Of a stretch of 40,017 nucleotides of DNA, positions 1 to 7,689 are shown one piece after another. Source of the DNA: Archaeoglobi archaeon JdFR-42 (GTDB taxonomy: Archaea; Halobacteriota; Archaeoglobi; Archaeoglobales; JdFR-42); the NCBI GenBank assembly GCA_002010305.1, contig MTND01000008.1:36168-76184 (forward strand), read 5' to 3'. The translations under genes and the position numbers were made by a program. How positions within the stretch are numbered: the stretch's first letter is position 1; every line of letters starts with the position of its first letter. The notes beneath the pieces are model-generated. The model was not told the DNA's origin. It did no database searches and saw only the letters and a list, made by a program, of their open reading frames with translations.

Positions 1-1149
1 CCCTGCCATTACACCGCCTGTGTTATGCATCCAGTCGATCTGGAATACGATGCCCTGATCCATAAGCATCCTGGCAAGCTTTATCTCCTCCTCTTTGCTA
101 GCAGCAGCCAGCTGATTGTTAGCTCCACCCATGATGATATCAAAAGATAGATTAGGTATCCTGTTTTCAGTTATCACACCACCGAAAGCACATGGAGCAA
201 AAATGTCTGCACTTACTTCGTATATCTTCTCTGGTTTCACCACTTCTACTTTATCATATTTGGCCATTAATGCTTCAATTTTTGAGTTATCTGGTTCAGC
301 CACAATTAAAACCGGCTTTTCTTTTGCAAGATATGTCGCAAGAGAAAAACCAAGAGCCCCTAGACCTTGGATGGCAATGGTAACATCTTTCAAACTAGAC
401 GAACCATATCTAAATCCTGCTGCCTCTTTGATAGCAAGATATACTCCATAAGCTGCAGCTTTCCCCGTAGGTCCAATCCTGCTTTCTTTCCCTCCTGTGA
501 TATGTATTGAGAACTTCCTGACTACGTCTGCATGCTCTGGGAGGAAACCCATGTCAGGGCCTGTTAGCGATCTTGTTCTATCAAGGCAGTAGGAAATGAA
601 CCCAATTCGCTCCATATCACCCAAAGGGATTGGATCACTTGCAACAACTATCTTAGACCCTCCAACTGGAATACGAGCAGCAGCATTCTTATAGGACATG
701 GCTCTGGATAGATTCAAACCATCTAGGATGATATCTTTTTCATCATCTACTAGATCATGCCTCCTAATCCCCCCGGCCCTGATGACACTCAAACCATTGT
801 TTATACTCATTCCACTACTGTGCATGCAATATATGAAAGATATCTCAAGTTCAGCATTATAGAAATACTCAATCCCTTCATGTCTCCCTTTGCAAATCAA
901 TTCTTTAACGTATTCCAAGTGCTCATTCAGACCATACGAATCTATCAACTTAACCATGGTATCTCCACAAAAGCATCGCACTTCTGTTAATGGTGTGTTT
1001 ACATTAAAACTTATGTTATAATCACTCCATGTCAACTCACCATCCCACTCCTTCAACCCACTGATACTAAAAGTATCATTTTTCCAGTTATAGTAGATTT
1101 TCAGGGTTGTCAGACCTTCATTCTCCATCATTATCGAAAACCTATTCAC
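1..1149 (-). CDS. Glu/Leu/Phe/Val-type amino acid dehydrogenase (partial, C-terminus beyond window)
   Basis: The reading frame stays open from a GTG at 1147-1149 (Shine-Dalgarno GGGAGG about 6 nt upstream) to the window edge, giving 383 residues. It shows the family's hallmarks in order: SYKNAAARIPVGGSK with the catalytic lysine, TGPDMGF with the catalytic Asp, a GPTGKAAAYGVYLAIK segment, a Rossmann nucleotide fold (IQGLGALGFSLA) with an acidic residue after strand 2 (VAEPD, typical of NAD use), and the late GGANNQLA and NTGGVMAG motifs. Family members reversibly deaminate branched-chain or aromatic amino acids to 2-oxoacids. The first roughly 90 residues are less conserved than usual. It diverges from a branched-chain amino acid transporter, which favours Leu/Val/Ile as substrate; the exact substrate is inferred. 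Only the last part of the C-terminal domain is missing. Confidence 0.88.
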   Translation of the reverse strand, partial: MNRFSIMMENEGLTTLKIYYNWKNDTFSISGLKEWDGELTWSDYNISFNVNTPLTEVRCFCGDTMVKLIDSYGLNEHLEYVKELICKGRHEGIEYFYNAELEISFIYCMHSSGMSINNGLSVIRAGGIRRHDLVDDEKDIILDGLNLSRAMSYKNAAARIPVGGSKIVVASDPIPLGDMERIGFISYCLDRTRSLTGPDMGFLPEHADVVRKFSIHITGGKESRIGPTGKAAAYGVYLAIKEAAGFRYGSSSLKDVTIAIQGLGALGFSLATYLAKEKPVLIVAEPDNSKIEALMAKYDKVEVVKPEKIYEVSADIFAPCAFGGVITENRIPNLSFDIIMGGANNQLAAASKEEEIKLARMLMDQGIVFQIDWMHNTGGVMAG

Positions 1150-1198
1150 TTACACAACCTCCCTGTACATCATATAGAAAGCAATAACTCAAAAACAA

Positions 1199-1207
1199 TT
1201 ATATATT
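1199..1207 (+). promoter_or_regulatory. TATA box for livJ
   Basis: TTATATATT lies about 44 nt before the livJ start in the 97-bp divergent region. An archaeal start site about 26 nt downstream would give a leader of roughly 17 nt that includes GGGAG. The dehydrogenase promoter must lie in the same short region, so the two genes may be co-regulated; I cannot point to a clear second TATA box. Confidence 0.5.
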
Positions 1208-1246
1208 ATTAATGAAATGTGTAATCTTACCCTATAAAGTTGGGAG

Positions 1247-2482
1247 GTGTCTAAAATTAAGAAAAAGATATTGATGCTGGTAGCAGTTATATTGCTTGTG
1301 GCTGCTTTTGGTGCGGGATGTGCCGAGAAACAGGCGCCATCAGAAACGCCTTCTGAGAAACCCACTCCATCAGAGCAACCACCGCAACCCGAAGTAATAA
1401 AAATTGGAGTGTTGCTTGACCTCAGTGGTGACCTTGGGGCTATTGGGCAGAAAATGAAACTCGGAGCAGAACTTGCTCAAAAAGAGTTTGACAGTCTTGG
1501 CGGAATCGGAGGTAAAAAGATAGAGCTGGTTGTTGAGGACGCAGCAACAGATCCTGCTAAAGCTGTTGAGGCCATGAAAAAACTCGTCGAGGTCGAAGGA
1601 GTCAAAGTGGTTGTTGGACCTATGACCAGCAGTGAAACTCTCGCTGTTGCCAAGTATGTGAACGACAGAAATGTTGTGATCATCTCACCTTCTGCAACAG
1701 CCGGGAAAATAACTGAGCTTGGTGATGATTATGTATTCAGGACTGTAGGTAGTGATGATCTGCAGGCAGCAGCCCTTCTTGATCTCATGAAATCCAGAGG
1801 ATACTCAAAGATAGCAACCTTTGTTATCGCAAACGATTACGGTATCGGATTTGAGGATTACTTCAAAAAATATGTCCCAGAGATGGTTGCTCTTTCAATA
1901 CGATATGATCCCCAGAAAGGAGACTACAGAACTGAACTTCAGCAGGTCAAGGATGCTGGTGTGGATGCAATTATATTCGTTGGATACGTGGACAGTGGTA
2001 AAGTGGTCTTCAGACAGGCAGCCGATCTGGGCCTAGATGAAATAGACTGGCTTTCCTCAGAAGGTATAGCTGAAAATGTGATGTTCGAAGATGCGAAAAC
2101 TGCTGACTTTATGGCAAAGGTTGAAATGATCGGAACTAAACCATCCTCCACTGGATTCACTTACGAAAAATTCGCAGAGAAACATAGACAGGCCTTTGGC
2201 TCTGATCCTGATCTCTTCTCTGACTATACTTACGATGCTACAATGCTGGCCATTCTTGCAGCAGGAACTGCGCCATCCTATGATGGACCCCAGATACGTG
2301 AGGCTTTGAAGAAAGTCAGTGAATGGTATAACGGTGCTACAGGATACAAACTCTTCGACGAGAATGGAGATCCAGCCTTTTACACATACAATGTCTGGAA
2401 GGTCGTAAAAACCGATACTGGATTCAAGTACGAGATAATTGGACACTGGGCTCCAGCTACAGGTCTGGAACTGATACCATAA
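1247..2482 (+). CDS. livJ: ABC transporter substrate-binding lipoprotein, branched-chain amino acid type (LivJ-like)
   Basis: This 411-residue protein is the extracytoplasmic binding component of the transporter encoded downstream. The N-terminus has a basic stretch (KIKKK), a hydrophobic core and a lipobox (AAFGAGC), then a Pro/Ser/Glu-rich linker to about residue 50, so it is probably a lipid-anchored lipoprotein. The mature part follows the Peripla_BP_6 pattern: IKIGVLLDLSGDLGAIG at the first strand, VVVGPMTSSETLAVAKYV in the hinge region and YDATMLAILAAG near the C-terminus. The start is GTG at 1247. This codon is itself part of the GGGAGGTG sequence that would be the Shine-Dalgarno, which is odd; a later start would lose the basic signal-peptide residues. 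The ligand could be amino acids or a related carboxylate; the neighbouring dehydrogenase favours branched-chain amino acids. Confidence 0.88.
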   Translation: MSKIKKKILMLVAVILLVAAFGAGCAEKQAPSETPSEKPTPSEQPPQPEVIKIGVLLDLSGDLGAIGQKMKLGAELAQKEFDSLGGIGGKKIELVVEDAATDPAKAVEAMKKLVEVEGVKVVVGPMTSSETLAVAKYVNDRNVVIISPSATAGKITELGDDYVFRTVGSDDLQAAALLDLMKSRGYSKIATFVIANDYGIGFEDYFKKYVPEMVALSIRYDPQKGDYRTELQQVKDAGVDAIIFVGYVDSGKVVFRQAADLGLDEIDWLSSEGIAENVMFEDAKTADFMAKVEMIGTKPSSTGFTYEKFAEKHRQAFGSDPDLFSDYTYDATMLAILAAGTAPSYDGPQIREALKKVSEWYNGATGYKLFDENGDPAFYTYNVWKVVKTDTGFKYEIIGHWAPATGLELIP

Positions 2483-2489
2483 ACAGATC

Positions 2490-2509
2490 TTAAGAGTGAA
2501 AACTCTTAA
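2490..2509 (+). terminator. Perfect hairpin between livJ and livH
   Basis: TTAAGAGT / ACTCTTAA form a perfect 8-bp stem closed by a GAAA tetraloop 7 nt after the livJ stop. A T-rich tract follows at 2522-2530. It could cap the livJ transcript (partial terminator or 3' stabiliser), allowing more binding protein than permease, or act as a DNA site next to the livH promoter. Confidence 0.55.
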
Positions 2510-2514
2510 AAAAC

Positions 2515-2522
2515 TTTATATA
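2515..2522 (+). promoter_or_regulatory. Internal promoter (TATA box) for livH, leaderless type
   Basis: TTTATATA is centred about 28 nt before the livH ATG at 2546, so the predicted start site falls on or within 2 nt of the start codon. No Shine-Dalgarno precedes livH. This fits a leaderless mRNA for livHMGF, separate from the livJ transcript. Confidence 0.55.
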
Positions 2523-2545
2523 TTTTTTTTGTTGTTCCACCACTA

Positions 2546-3484
2546 ATGCCCTTTGAAACAAACTTACTGCAAATTCTGTTTAACAGCCTGATTTCGGGGA
2601 GCCTGTATGTTCTCGTTGGTCTTGGCTTGACAATGACATACAGTCTGACAAAATTCCCAAATTTTGCTCATGCAGAATTCATTACCTTAGGAGCCTACAT
2701 TGTATACGCAATGACTGATATCCTTAATCTCGGCCTCATATCTGGGATAATAGTGTCCATGCTCATAACTGGCTTTGTCGGAGTGGCATGTTTTTTGATG
2801 GTCTTTAGACCTTTGGCCAACCGAAAGGGTACCATGGTCCACCTTATGATTTCTTCTATTGGAGTGGGGATATTTCTCCGGTATGCAATCCAGCAGATTT
2901 GGGGTGGACAGGAACTTCACTTTTCAAAGGTTCATTTCGCAGGATATAACCTAGGGCCCTTGAGAGTTACATCTCTGTGGATCGGGATAATCCTAACAGC
3001 AGTAATTCTGGTTATAATACTCCATTTGATATTGACGCAGACTAAGCTCGGGAAAGCTATGAGAGCCACGTCTAACAATCCTTCTCTCGCTCAGGCATCT
3101 GGAATAGACATAGACAAAATCATAATGATAGTATGGTTCCTTGGAGCTGCTCTTGCAGGGCTTGGCGGTTTTTTCAAGGCTGCCGACACTCGTATAGTTC
3201 CGGTCCTTGGGTGGGGGATCCTTCTCCCAGCCTTTGCAGTGATAATCCTCGGAGGCATAGGGAGTTTCTATGGCATGATTGCAGCTGCTTATATCCTTGG
3301 ACTTGCTGAGAATTTCAGCATTATAGGCCTCATATCTCTCGGTATCTCTACTGACTATCGTACTGCTATCGGATTCGTAGTTATCATAATAACCCTAATC
3401 TTCGCTCCTACTGGTTTGAGCGGTATTAACTTCAGCAAATGGTTCAAGAGAAGGAGACCCCATGAAGGAGAGGTGATGGAGTAA
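2546..3484 (+). CDS. livH: Branched-chain amino acid ABC transporter permease LivH
   Basis: This 312-residue integral membrane protein belongs to the LivH family (BPD_transp_2 fold) and forms half of the membrane channel. Visible family features are the N-terminal LFNSLISGSLYVLVGLGLT helix, the KFPNFAHAEFITLGAY segment (family-typical N-F-A-H motif), TKLGKAMRATSNNPSLAQASGID, which corresponds to the coupling loop that contacts the ATPases, and the glycine-rich IILGGIGSFYGMIAAAYILG near the C-terminus. About eight hydrophobic segments are visible. It ends in a basic tail (KWFKRRRP). The TAA stop overlaps the livM ATG by one base (TAATG), implying translational coupling. Confidence 0.92.
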   Translation: MPFETNLLQILFNSLISGSLYVLVGLGLTMTYSLTKFPNFAHAEFITLGAYIVYAMTDILNLGLISGIIVSMLITGFVGVACFLMVFRPLANRKGTMVHLMISSIGVGIFLRYAIQQIWGGQELHFSKVHFAGYNLGPLRVTSLWIGIILTAVILVIILHLILTQTKLGKAMRATSNNPSLAQASGIDIDKIIMIVWFLGAALAGLGGFFKAADTRIVPVLGWGILLPAFAVIILGGIGSFYGMIAAAYILGLAENFSIIGLISLGISTDYRTAIGFVVIIITLIFAPTGLSGINFSKWFKRRRPHEGEVME

Positions 3485-4377
3485 TGGCATTTCCAATTGC
3501 ATATTTGCTAGATATGCTGGTGTTCACAGGGATTTTCGGTATTATGGCTCTGAGCCTTAACCTAGAATTTGGCCACACGGGTTTGCCGAATTTCGGGAAG
3601 GTTGCATTTTTCATGATCGGAGCTTATACATCAGCACTTATAACTCTTGCAGGATACCCTTTTATCCTCGGCATCACCGGTGCCATGGCTGTATCTGCTT
3701 TTTTTGGAGCCATCGTTTCTCTTCCTGCCATACGCCTCCGAGAAGATTACTTGGCCATTCTAACCCTTGCCTTTGGGGAGATCCTCAGATTGATCCTTAA
3801 AAATGAAGAATGGATTGCAGGTGGCGTTCTTGGCCTCAAAGGTATACCTGAAGCTCTTACCACAACCAGTTTCAAATCTGCTCTGTATGGCCATCTTATT
3901 GTTGTATATATCTTCGTTGTAACTTTCTACATTTTCTTGAGATTTCTTGAAAAATCGCCTTATGGCCGTCTTCTCAAAGCCATACGAGAGGATGAGCTTG
4001 CTGCTCAGTCTCTAGGTAAAAATACTGTATGGTACAAGGCTCAGGCTCTGGCCATAGGAAGTGCAATTGCTGGGTCTTCCGGAGGATTATATGCTCAGTA
4101 TCTATCATACATAGGGCCCGACCTGTTTATGCCTGTGATAACTTTCGCTGTTTGGGCCATGGTGATTATCGGAGGTGTGGGTAATCATAAAGGTGTACTT
4201 GTTGGGGCTCTGATCTACCAGATATTTGAGCGAGGATCCAGAATCTTTAAGGATTATCTTCAAATCCCAATAGATCCAAACAACATGATGTTTATGATCT
4301 TTGGACTACTACTCATAATTGTGTTGATGTTCCGACCAGAAGGGCTCATAAAGGAGGAAAAAATCAAATTACTATAA
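3484..4377 (+). CDS. livM: Branched-chain amino acid ABC transporter permease LivM
   Basis: This 297-residue second permease pairs with LivH. It carries the LivM pattern: IMALSLNLEFGHTGLPNFGKVAFFMIGAY near the start, LAILTLAFGEILRLILKN in the middle, YGRLLKAIREDELAAQSLGKN as the cytoplasmic coupling loop and AVWAMVIIGGVGNHKGVLVGAL before the last helices. The C-terminal FRPEGLI motif is typical of the family. It overlaps livH by one base and precedes livG by 10 bp. Its length is normal for LivM proteins that lack a fused extension. Confidence 0.92.
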   Translation: MAFPIAYLLDMLVFTGIFGIMALSLNLEFGHTGLPNFGKVAFFMIGAYTSALITLAGYPFILGITGAMAVSAFFGAIVSLPAIRLREDYLAILTLAFGEILRLILKNEEWIAGGVLGLKGIPEALTTTSFKSALYGHLIVVYIFVVTFYIFLRFLEKSPYGRLLKAIREDELAAQSLGKNTVWYKAQALAIGSAIAGSSGGLYAQYLSYIGPDLFMPVITFAVWAMVIIGGVGNHKGVLVGALIYQIFERGSRIFKDYLQIPIDPNNMMFMIFGLLLIIVLMFRPEGLIKEEKIKLL

Positions 4378-4387
4378 GGAGGTACTT

Positions 4388-5140
4388 ATGCTGGAGATTG
4401 TAGATATCCACAAAGAATTTGACGGATTGAAAGTATTAAATGGAGTCAGTCTGGAAGTTAAAAAAGGACATGTTGTAGGGCTGATAGGGCCCAACGGTAG
4501 TGGCAAAACCACCCTTTTCAATGTGATAGCTGGAGTGTATAAACCTACTGGCGGAAAAATATTGCTGGATGGTGAACCTGTCCATGGATTGAAACCTGAT
4601 CAGCTATACAGGAAGGGACTGGTAAGAACGTTTCAGATTCCAAGACCTTTCAGGAATCTAACTGTCTTGGATAATCTCCTCTTGGCAAGCAGAAACCAGA
4701 GAGGAGAGAAATTCGCCAGAGTATTTAACTTCACAAAATGGAAAATGCAGGAAAGAGAACTAGTTGAAAAAGCGGAAAAAACTCTTGAGCTGATCAATCT
4801 TATCCACTTGCAGGACGAATACGCGGGAAATCTTTCTGGTGGACAACTAAAACTACTGGAACTGGGTAGAGCTCTAATGTCAGATCCAAAAATCCTGCTT
4901 CTTGATGAGCCTGCTGGAGGTGTGAATCCTACTCTTGCCATGAAACTTTTTGCTAAGATTGACGAACTTGCTCACCTGAAAAATCTAACATTCTTCATAA
5001 TCGAACATAGGATGGAAACATTGCTGAATTATTCAGATTACATGTTCGTCTTATACAAAGGAAGGGTTATTGTAGAGGGAAAACCTCAGGAAGTTATGGA
5101 AGATGAGAAAGTTATCGAAGTATATTTGGGGGAACTGTAA
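4388..5140 (+). CDS. livG: Branched-chain amino acid ABC transporter ATPase LivG
   Basis: This 250-residue ATP-binding subunit energises the LivHM channel. It has Walker A (GPNGSGKTT, about residues 32-40), the LivG-type Q-loop region VRTFQIPRPFRNLTVLDNLL, the signature LSGGQLKLLELGRAL, Walker B LLLDEPAGGVNP and a switch histidine in IIEHRME. The long insert between Q-loop and signature (EKFARVFNFTKWKMQERE) is typical of LivG rather than LivF. A good Shine-Dalgarno (AAGGAGG) lies just before the ATG. The stop overlaps the livF start (TAATG). Confidence 0.93.
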   Translation: MLEIVDIHKEFDGLKVLNGVSLEVKKGHVVGLIGPNGSGKTTLFNVIAGVYKPTGGKILLDGEPVHGLKPDQLYRKGLVRTFQIPRPFRNLTVLDNLLLASRNQRGEKFARVFNFTKWKMQERELVEKAEKTLELINLIHLQDEYAGNLSGGQLKLLELGRALMSDPKILLLDEPAGGVNPTLAMKLFAKIDELAHLKNLTFFIIEHRMETLLNYSDYMFVLYKGRVIVEGKPQEVMEDEKVIEVYLGEL

Positions 5141-5850
5141 TGCTGAAAGTGAAGGATGTGGTCGCTGGATACGAGAAGAGTGTTGTAGTAAATGATGTAT
5201 CCATCAAAGTCGGAGACTCAGAAGTGGTTACCATTGTAGGTCCCAATGGAAGCGGGAAAAGCACCCTTCTCAAAGCAATTGTAGGACAGGCTCGCATTTT
5301 TGATGGCAGAATCTTGTACGGTGAAGAAGAAATCACCAATCTTCGAACAGATCTCATTATAAAAAAAGGAATTGGATATGTCCCTCAAGTGGATAATGTA
5401 TTCGTTAATCTGAGTGTTGAAGAGAACTTAGAAATGGGAGGTTATCTTCTGAAAGAGAATCTGGAAGAGACCATGTCTGAAGTCCTTTCCCTCTTTCCTG
5501 AATTAAGGAGGCATATAAAACGAAAGGTTTCAGTTCTCAGTGGAGGGGAGCGACAGATGTTGGCCATCGCTAGGGCTTTGATGAGCAATCCAAAAATGTT
5601 GATAGTAGATGAGCCAACGGCGAATCTTGCTCCCAGACTTGTAGCTAAAGTCCTTGCAAAGATTAGAGAGATAGTTGAAAGTGGATATTCCGTGTTAATG
5701 GTAGAGCAGAATGCTAAAAAGGCTTTAGACATATCAGACTACTGCTATATACTTGCGTCAGGTAAGCTGGTGTTTGAAGGTGAACCTAAAGAAGTACTGG
5801 CTCATGAAGAATTCGGAAAAATATATCTAGGGTTGCGGTCACACGCATGA
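5140..5850 (+). CDS. livF: Branched-chain amino acid ABC transporter ATPase LivF
   Basis: This 236-residue second ATPase completes the transporter. Walker A is GPNGSGKST (about residues 34-42), the LivF-type Q-loop segment reads GIGYVPQVDNVFVNLSVEENL, the signature is LSGGERQMLAIARAL, and Walker B is MLIVDEPTANLAP followed by VLMVEQN. The family usually has a histidine in the ATP-switch position; here the segment reads EQNAKKAL, as is normal for LivF. It starts on the overlapping TAATG after livG, and its last four bases overlap the next gene. Confidence 0.93.
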   Translation: MLKVKDVVAGYEKSVVVNDVSIKVGDSEVVTIVGPNGSGKSTLLKAIVGQARIFDGRILYGEEEITNLRTDLIIKKGIGYVPQVDNVFVNLSVEENLEMGGYLLKENLEETMSEVLSLFPELRRHIKRKVSVLSGGERQMLAIARALMSNPKMLIVDEPTANLAPRLVAKVLAKIREIVESGYSVLMVEQNAKKALDISDYCYILASGKLVFEGEPKEVLAHEEFGKIYLGLRSHA

Positions 5851-6449
5851 TCGAAGCAAATACATCATTTTCTGAATCCTTTAAAAGAGAGAGAATTCTG
5901 TTCTCGGAACTTAAAGTTGAGTTCTTGTTCATGTCCACACTTTTTGTGATGTCTGCCATAGGGGGATACCTCTATGGAATTAAAAATCCTGAAATATACC
6001 AGCAAATGGCCGAAATTCTCCAAAGCATTTTTTCTATGGATTTGACCATTGTTCAGGGGTCATATATATTTATAATCGTGCTAATCAATAACGTGGTAAA
6101 AACTTTCCTAACAGTTGTCCTTGGGATAACTGTGCTTTTCCCTCTAATATTCATTATCGGAAACGGGGTTGTCCTCGGGGTATTCTTAGCTGGAGCATCT
6201 GCTGACCACAGCCTGCTTTTCGTAGCCTTTTCTATCCTGCCCCATGGAATAATAGAAATCCCCACTGCTGTGTATGCAGCTTCATTGGGTCTTCACGCAG
6301 GACTGCTTAAAATTAGAAAAAAAGATGAATATGCCTTAAAAAGAGCTTTTACCTCTTATAAATCCATAATACTTCCCCTCATATTCATTGCAGCTATCAT
6401 AGAAGCCTTTATAACTCCTGTTATAATGTCTCTAGTATACAACCCTTAA
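5847..6449 (+). CDS. SpoIIM-family (DUF95) membrane protein
   Basis: This 200-residue protein has about five hydrophobic segments and the SpoIIM-family core: NNVVKTFLTVVLGI, a glycine-rich GNGVVLGVFLAG and the hallmark SILPHGIIEIPTAVYAASLGL. In bacteria SpoIIM takes part in engulfment during sporulation; archaeal members have no settled function and are often thought to be membrane scaffold or transport-associated proteins. The ATG overlaps the end of livF by four bases (ATGA), so it is translated with the transporter operon. A link to transporter assembly or membrane organisation is inference from position. Confidence 0.82.
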   Translation: MIEANTSFSESFKRERILFSELKVEFLFMSTLFVMSAIGGYLYGIKNPEIYQQMAEILQSIFSMDLTIVQGSYIFIIVLINNVVKTFLTVVLGITVLFPLIFIIGNGVVLGVFLAGASADHSLLFVAFSILPHGIIEIPTAVYAASLGLHAGLLKIRKKDEYALKRAFTSYKSIILPLIFIAAIIEAFITPVIMSLVYNP

Positions 6450-6468
6450 GACTTCTTTACGATAAACA

Positions 6469-6475
6469 TTAAATA
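6469..6475 (+). promoter_or_regulatory. TATA box for bpsA, leaderless type
   Basis: TTAAATA is centred 27 nt before the bpsA ATG, which puts the predicted start site at the start codon. No Shine-Dalgarno is present, so a leaderless mRNA is expected. Confidence 0.5.
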
Positions 6476-6498
6476 CAGTAAAACCTACTCAGTCCGCT

Positions 6499-7527
6499 AT
6501 GCTGGATGATATTACCAGAAGTGCCGAGAGAGATATAGGAATAAAGGCATATCCTCGCAGTATATCAAGAATCATTGGAGCTATTAAGTCCTCTGATGAC
6601 TTCTGGGAGATTGTTGACATCTCAGATGAGCCCTTACCTCTTGTTGCTTATGTCATCGAGAGGCTGGTTGATAAGGGCTTTATTGAGTTAAAAAATGGAA
6701 AGATTGTTTTAAGAGAGGATCTGGAGGGCGAGGTCTCTCAATGGCACAAATGCTTTGAATGTGATGGGAGAGGAGTGATCATAGATGATTTCAAAAAAGA
6801 GTTCGAGACTTTCATGGAGATACAAAGAGAGAGGCCTTCTGCTAAAAAAGAGTTTGACCAAGGATACGTTACCCCTCTAACCACATTTTCCCGGATTGCC
6901 TATGCAGATCAAAAAGGGGATATAAGAGGGAAAGAGGTTATTATTTTAGGTGATGATGATCTAGTAAGTTTGGCTCTGGCTCTGACACACCTAGCTTCAA
7001 GAGTTGTTCTACTGGATATAGATAAAAGAATTGTTGATTTCGTCTCTAAATCTGCCAGAAGCCATGGAGTTGATGTGGAAGCCCATGTATTCGACCTCCG
7101 AAACCCTCTCGATGAAAGATTTCTCCATCAGTTCGATACTTTTTTCACTGATCCTCCTGAAACAGTTACAGCATTTAAAGCTTTTATTGGACGAGGTCTT
7201 GCAACACTAAAAGGAGCACGAAACGCTGGGTATTTTGGAATAACTCGGAGAGAATCGTCTCTGAATAAATGGAGGGAGCTGGAAAAAGTACTTATCTCTG
7301 ACTTTGGTGTAGTAATAACCGATATCTTGCATAATTTCAACGTTTATGTCAACTGGGAGTACTGGGACACTACACGGGCTTATGATCTTTCACCATCCAA
7401 AACACATCCAAAGACTAACTGGTATAAATCAGCTCTGTTCAGAATAGAGACTCTTGAAGATTTCAGGATTTTCAATGACCCGATTGAAGGCGATATTTAC
7501 AACGACGTTGAGAGTTCCACCACATAA
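6499..7527 (+). CDS. bpsA: N4-bis(aminopropyl)spermidine synthase, branched-chain polyamine synthase A (DUF43)
   Basis: This 342-residue protein matches the BpsA family, which adds aminopropyl groups from decarboxylated S-adenosylmethionine to spermidine to make branched quaternary polyamines that stabilise nucleic acids in thermophiles. The N-terminal ~85 residues form a winged-helix-like domain, followed by a short CFECDGRG segment and then the Rossmann methyltransferase-like catalytic domain. Family motifs include YVTPLTTFSRIAY, the acidic GDDD after IILG (active site), VVLLDIDKRIVDF for the nucleotide-binding strand, FFTDPPET and EYWDTTRAYD. Length is typical. It has its own leaderless-type promoter and stands alone between the liv operon and an HTH regulator. 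Confidence 0.85.
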   Translation: MLDDITRSAERDIGIKAYPRSISRIIGAIKSSDDFWEIVDISDEPLPLVAYVIERLVDKGFIELKNGKIVLREDLEGEVSQWHKCFECDGRGVIIDDFKKEFETFMEIQRERPSAKKEFDQGYVTPLTTFSRIAYADQKGDIRGKEVIILGDDDLVSLALALTHLASRVVLLDIDKRIVDFVSKSARSHGVDVEAHVFDLRNPLDERFLHQFDTFFTDPPETVTAFKAFIGRGLATLKGARNAGYFGITRRESSLNKWRELEKVLISDFGVVITDILHNFNVYVNWEYWDTTRAYDLSPSKTHPKTNWYKSALFRIETLEDFRIFNDPIEGDIYNDVESSTT

Positions 7528-7655
7528 ATCAGCAATCAATAGATATAAGTAAACCTTCCGAGAAGTAGTGATATTTACCGCAGAAAGAGTGTCAAGAACG
7601 TTTAATCAGTTTTTGGATGTATTATTCCTGAATTTTGGTTAGACTCTTAGCAAAG

Positions 7656-7663
7656 TTTATATA
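7656..7663 (+). promoter_or_regulatory. TATA box for the HTH regulator gene
   Basis: TTTATATA is centred about 30 nt before the ATG at 7690, predicting a leader of at most about 4 nt and no Shine-Dalgarno. The preceding 7528-7655 region holds no further recognisable feature. Confidence 0.5.
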
Positions 7664-7689
7664 GAAATGCATTACAAGCAATTAAGTAG

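Noticed and set aside
116-451. A plus-strand open frame of 111 codons at the window start
   Set aside because: It is antisense to the amino acid dehydrogenase, whose family motifs on the minus strand are continuous through this stretch.
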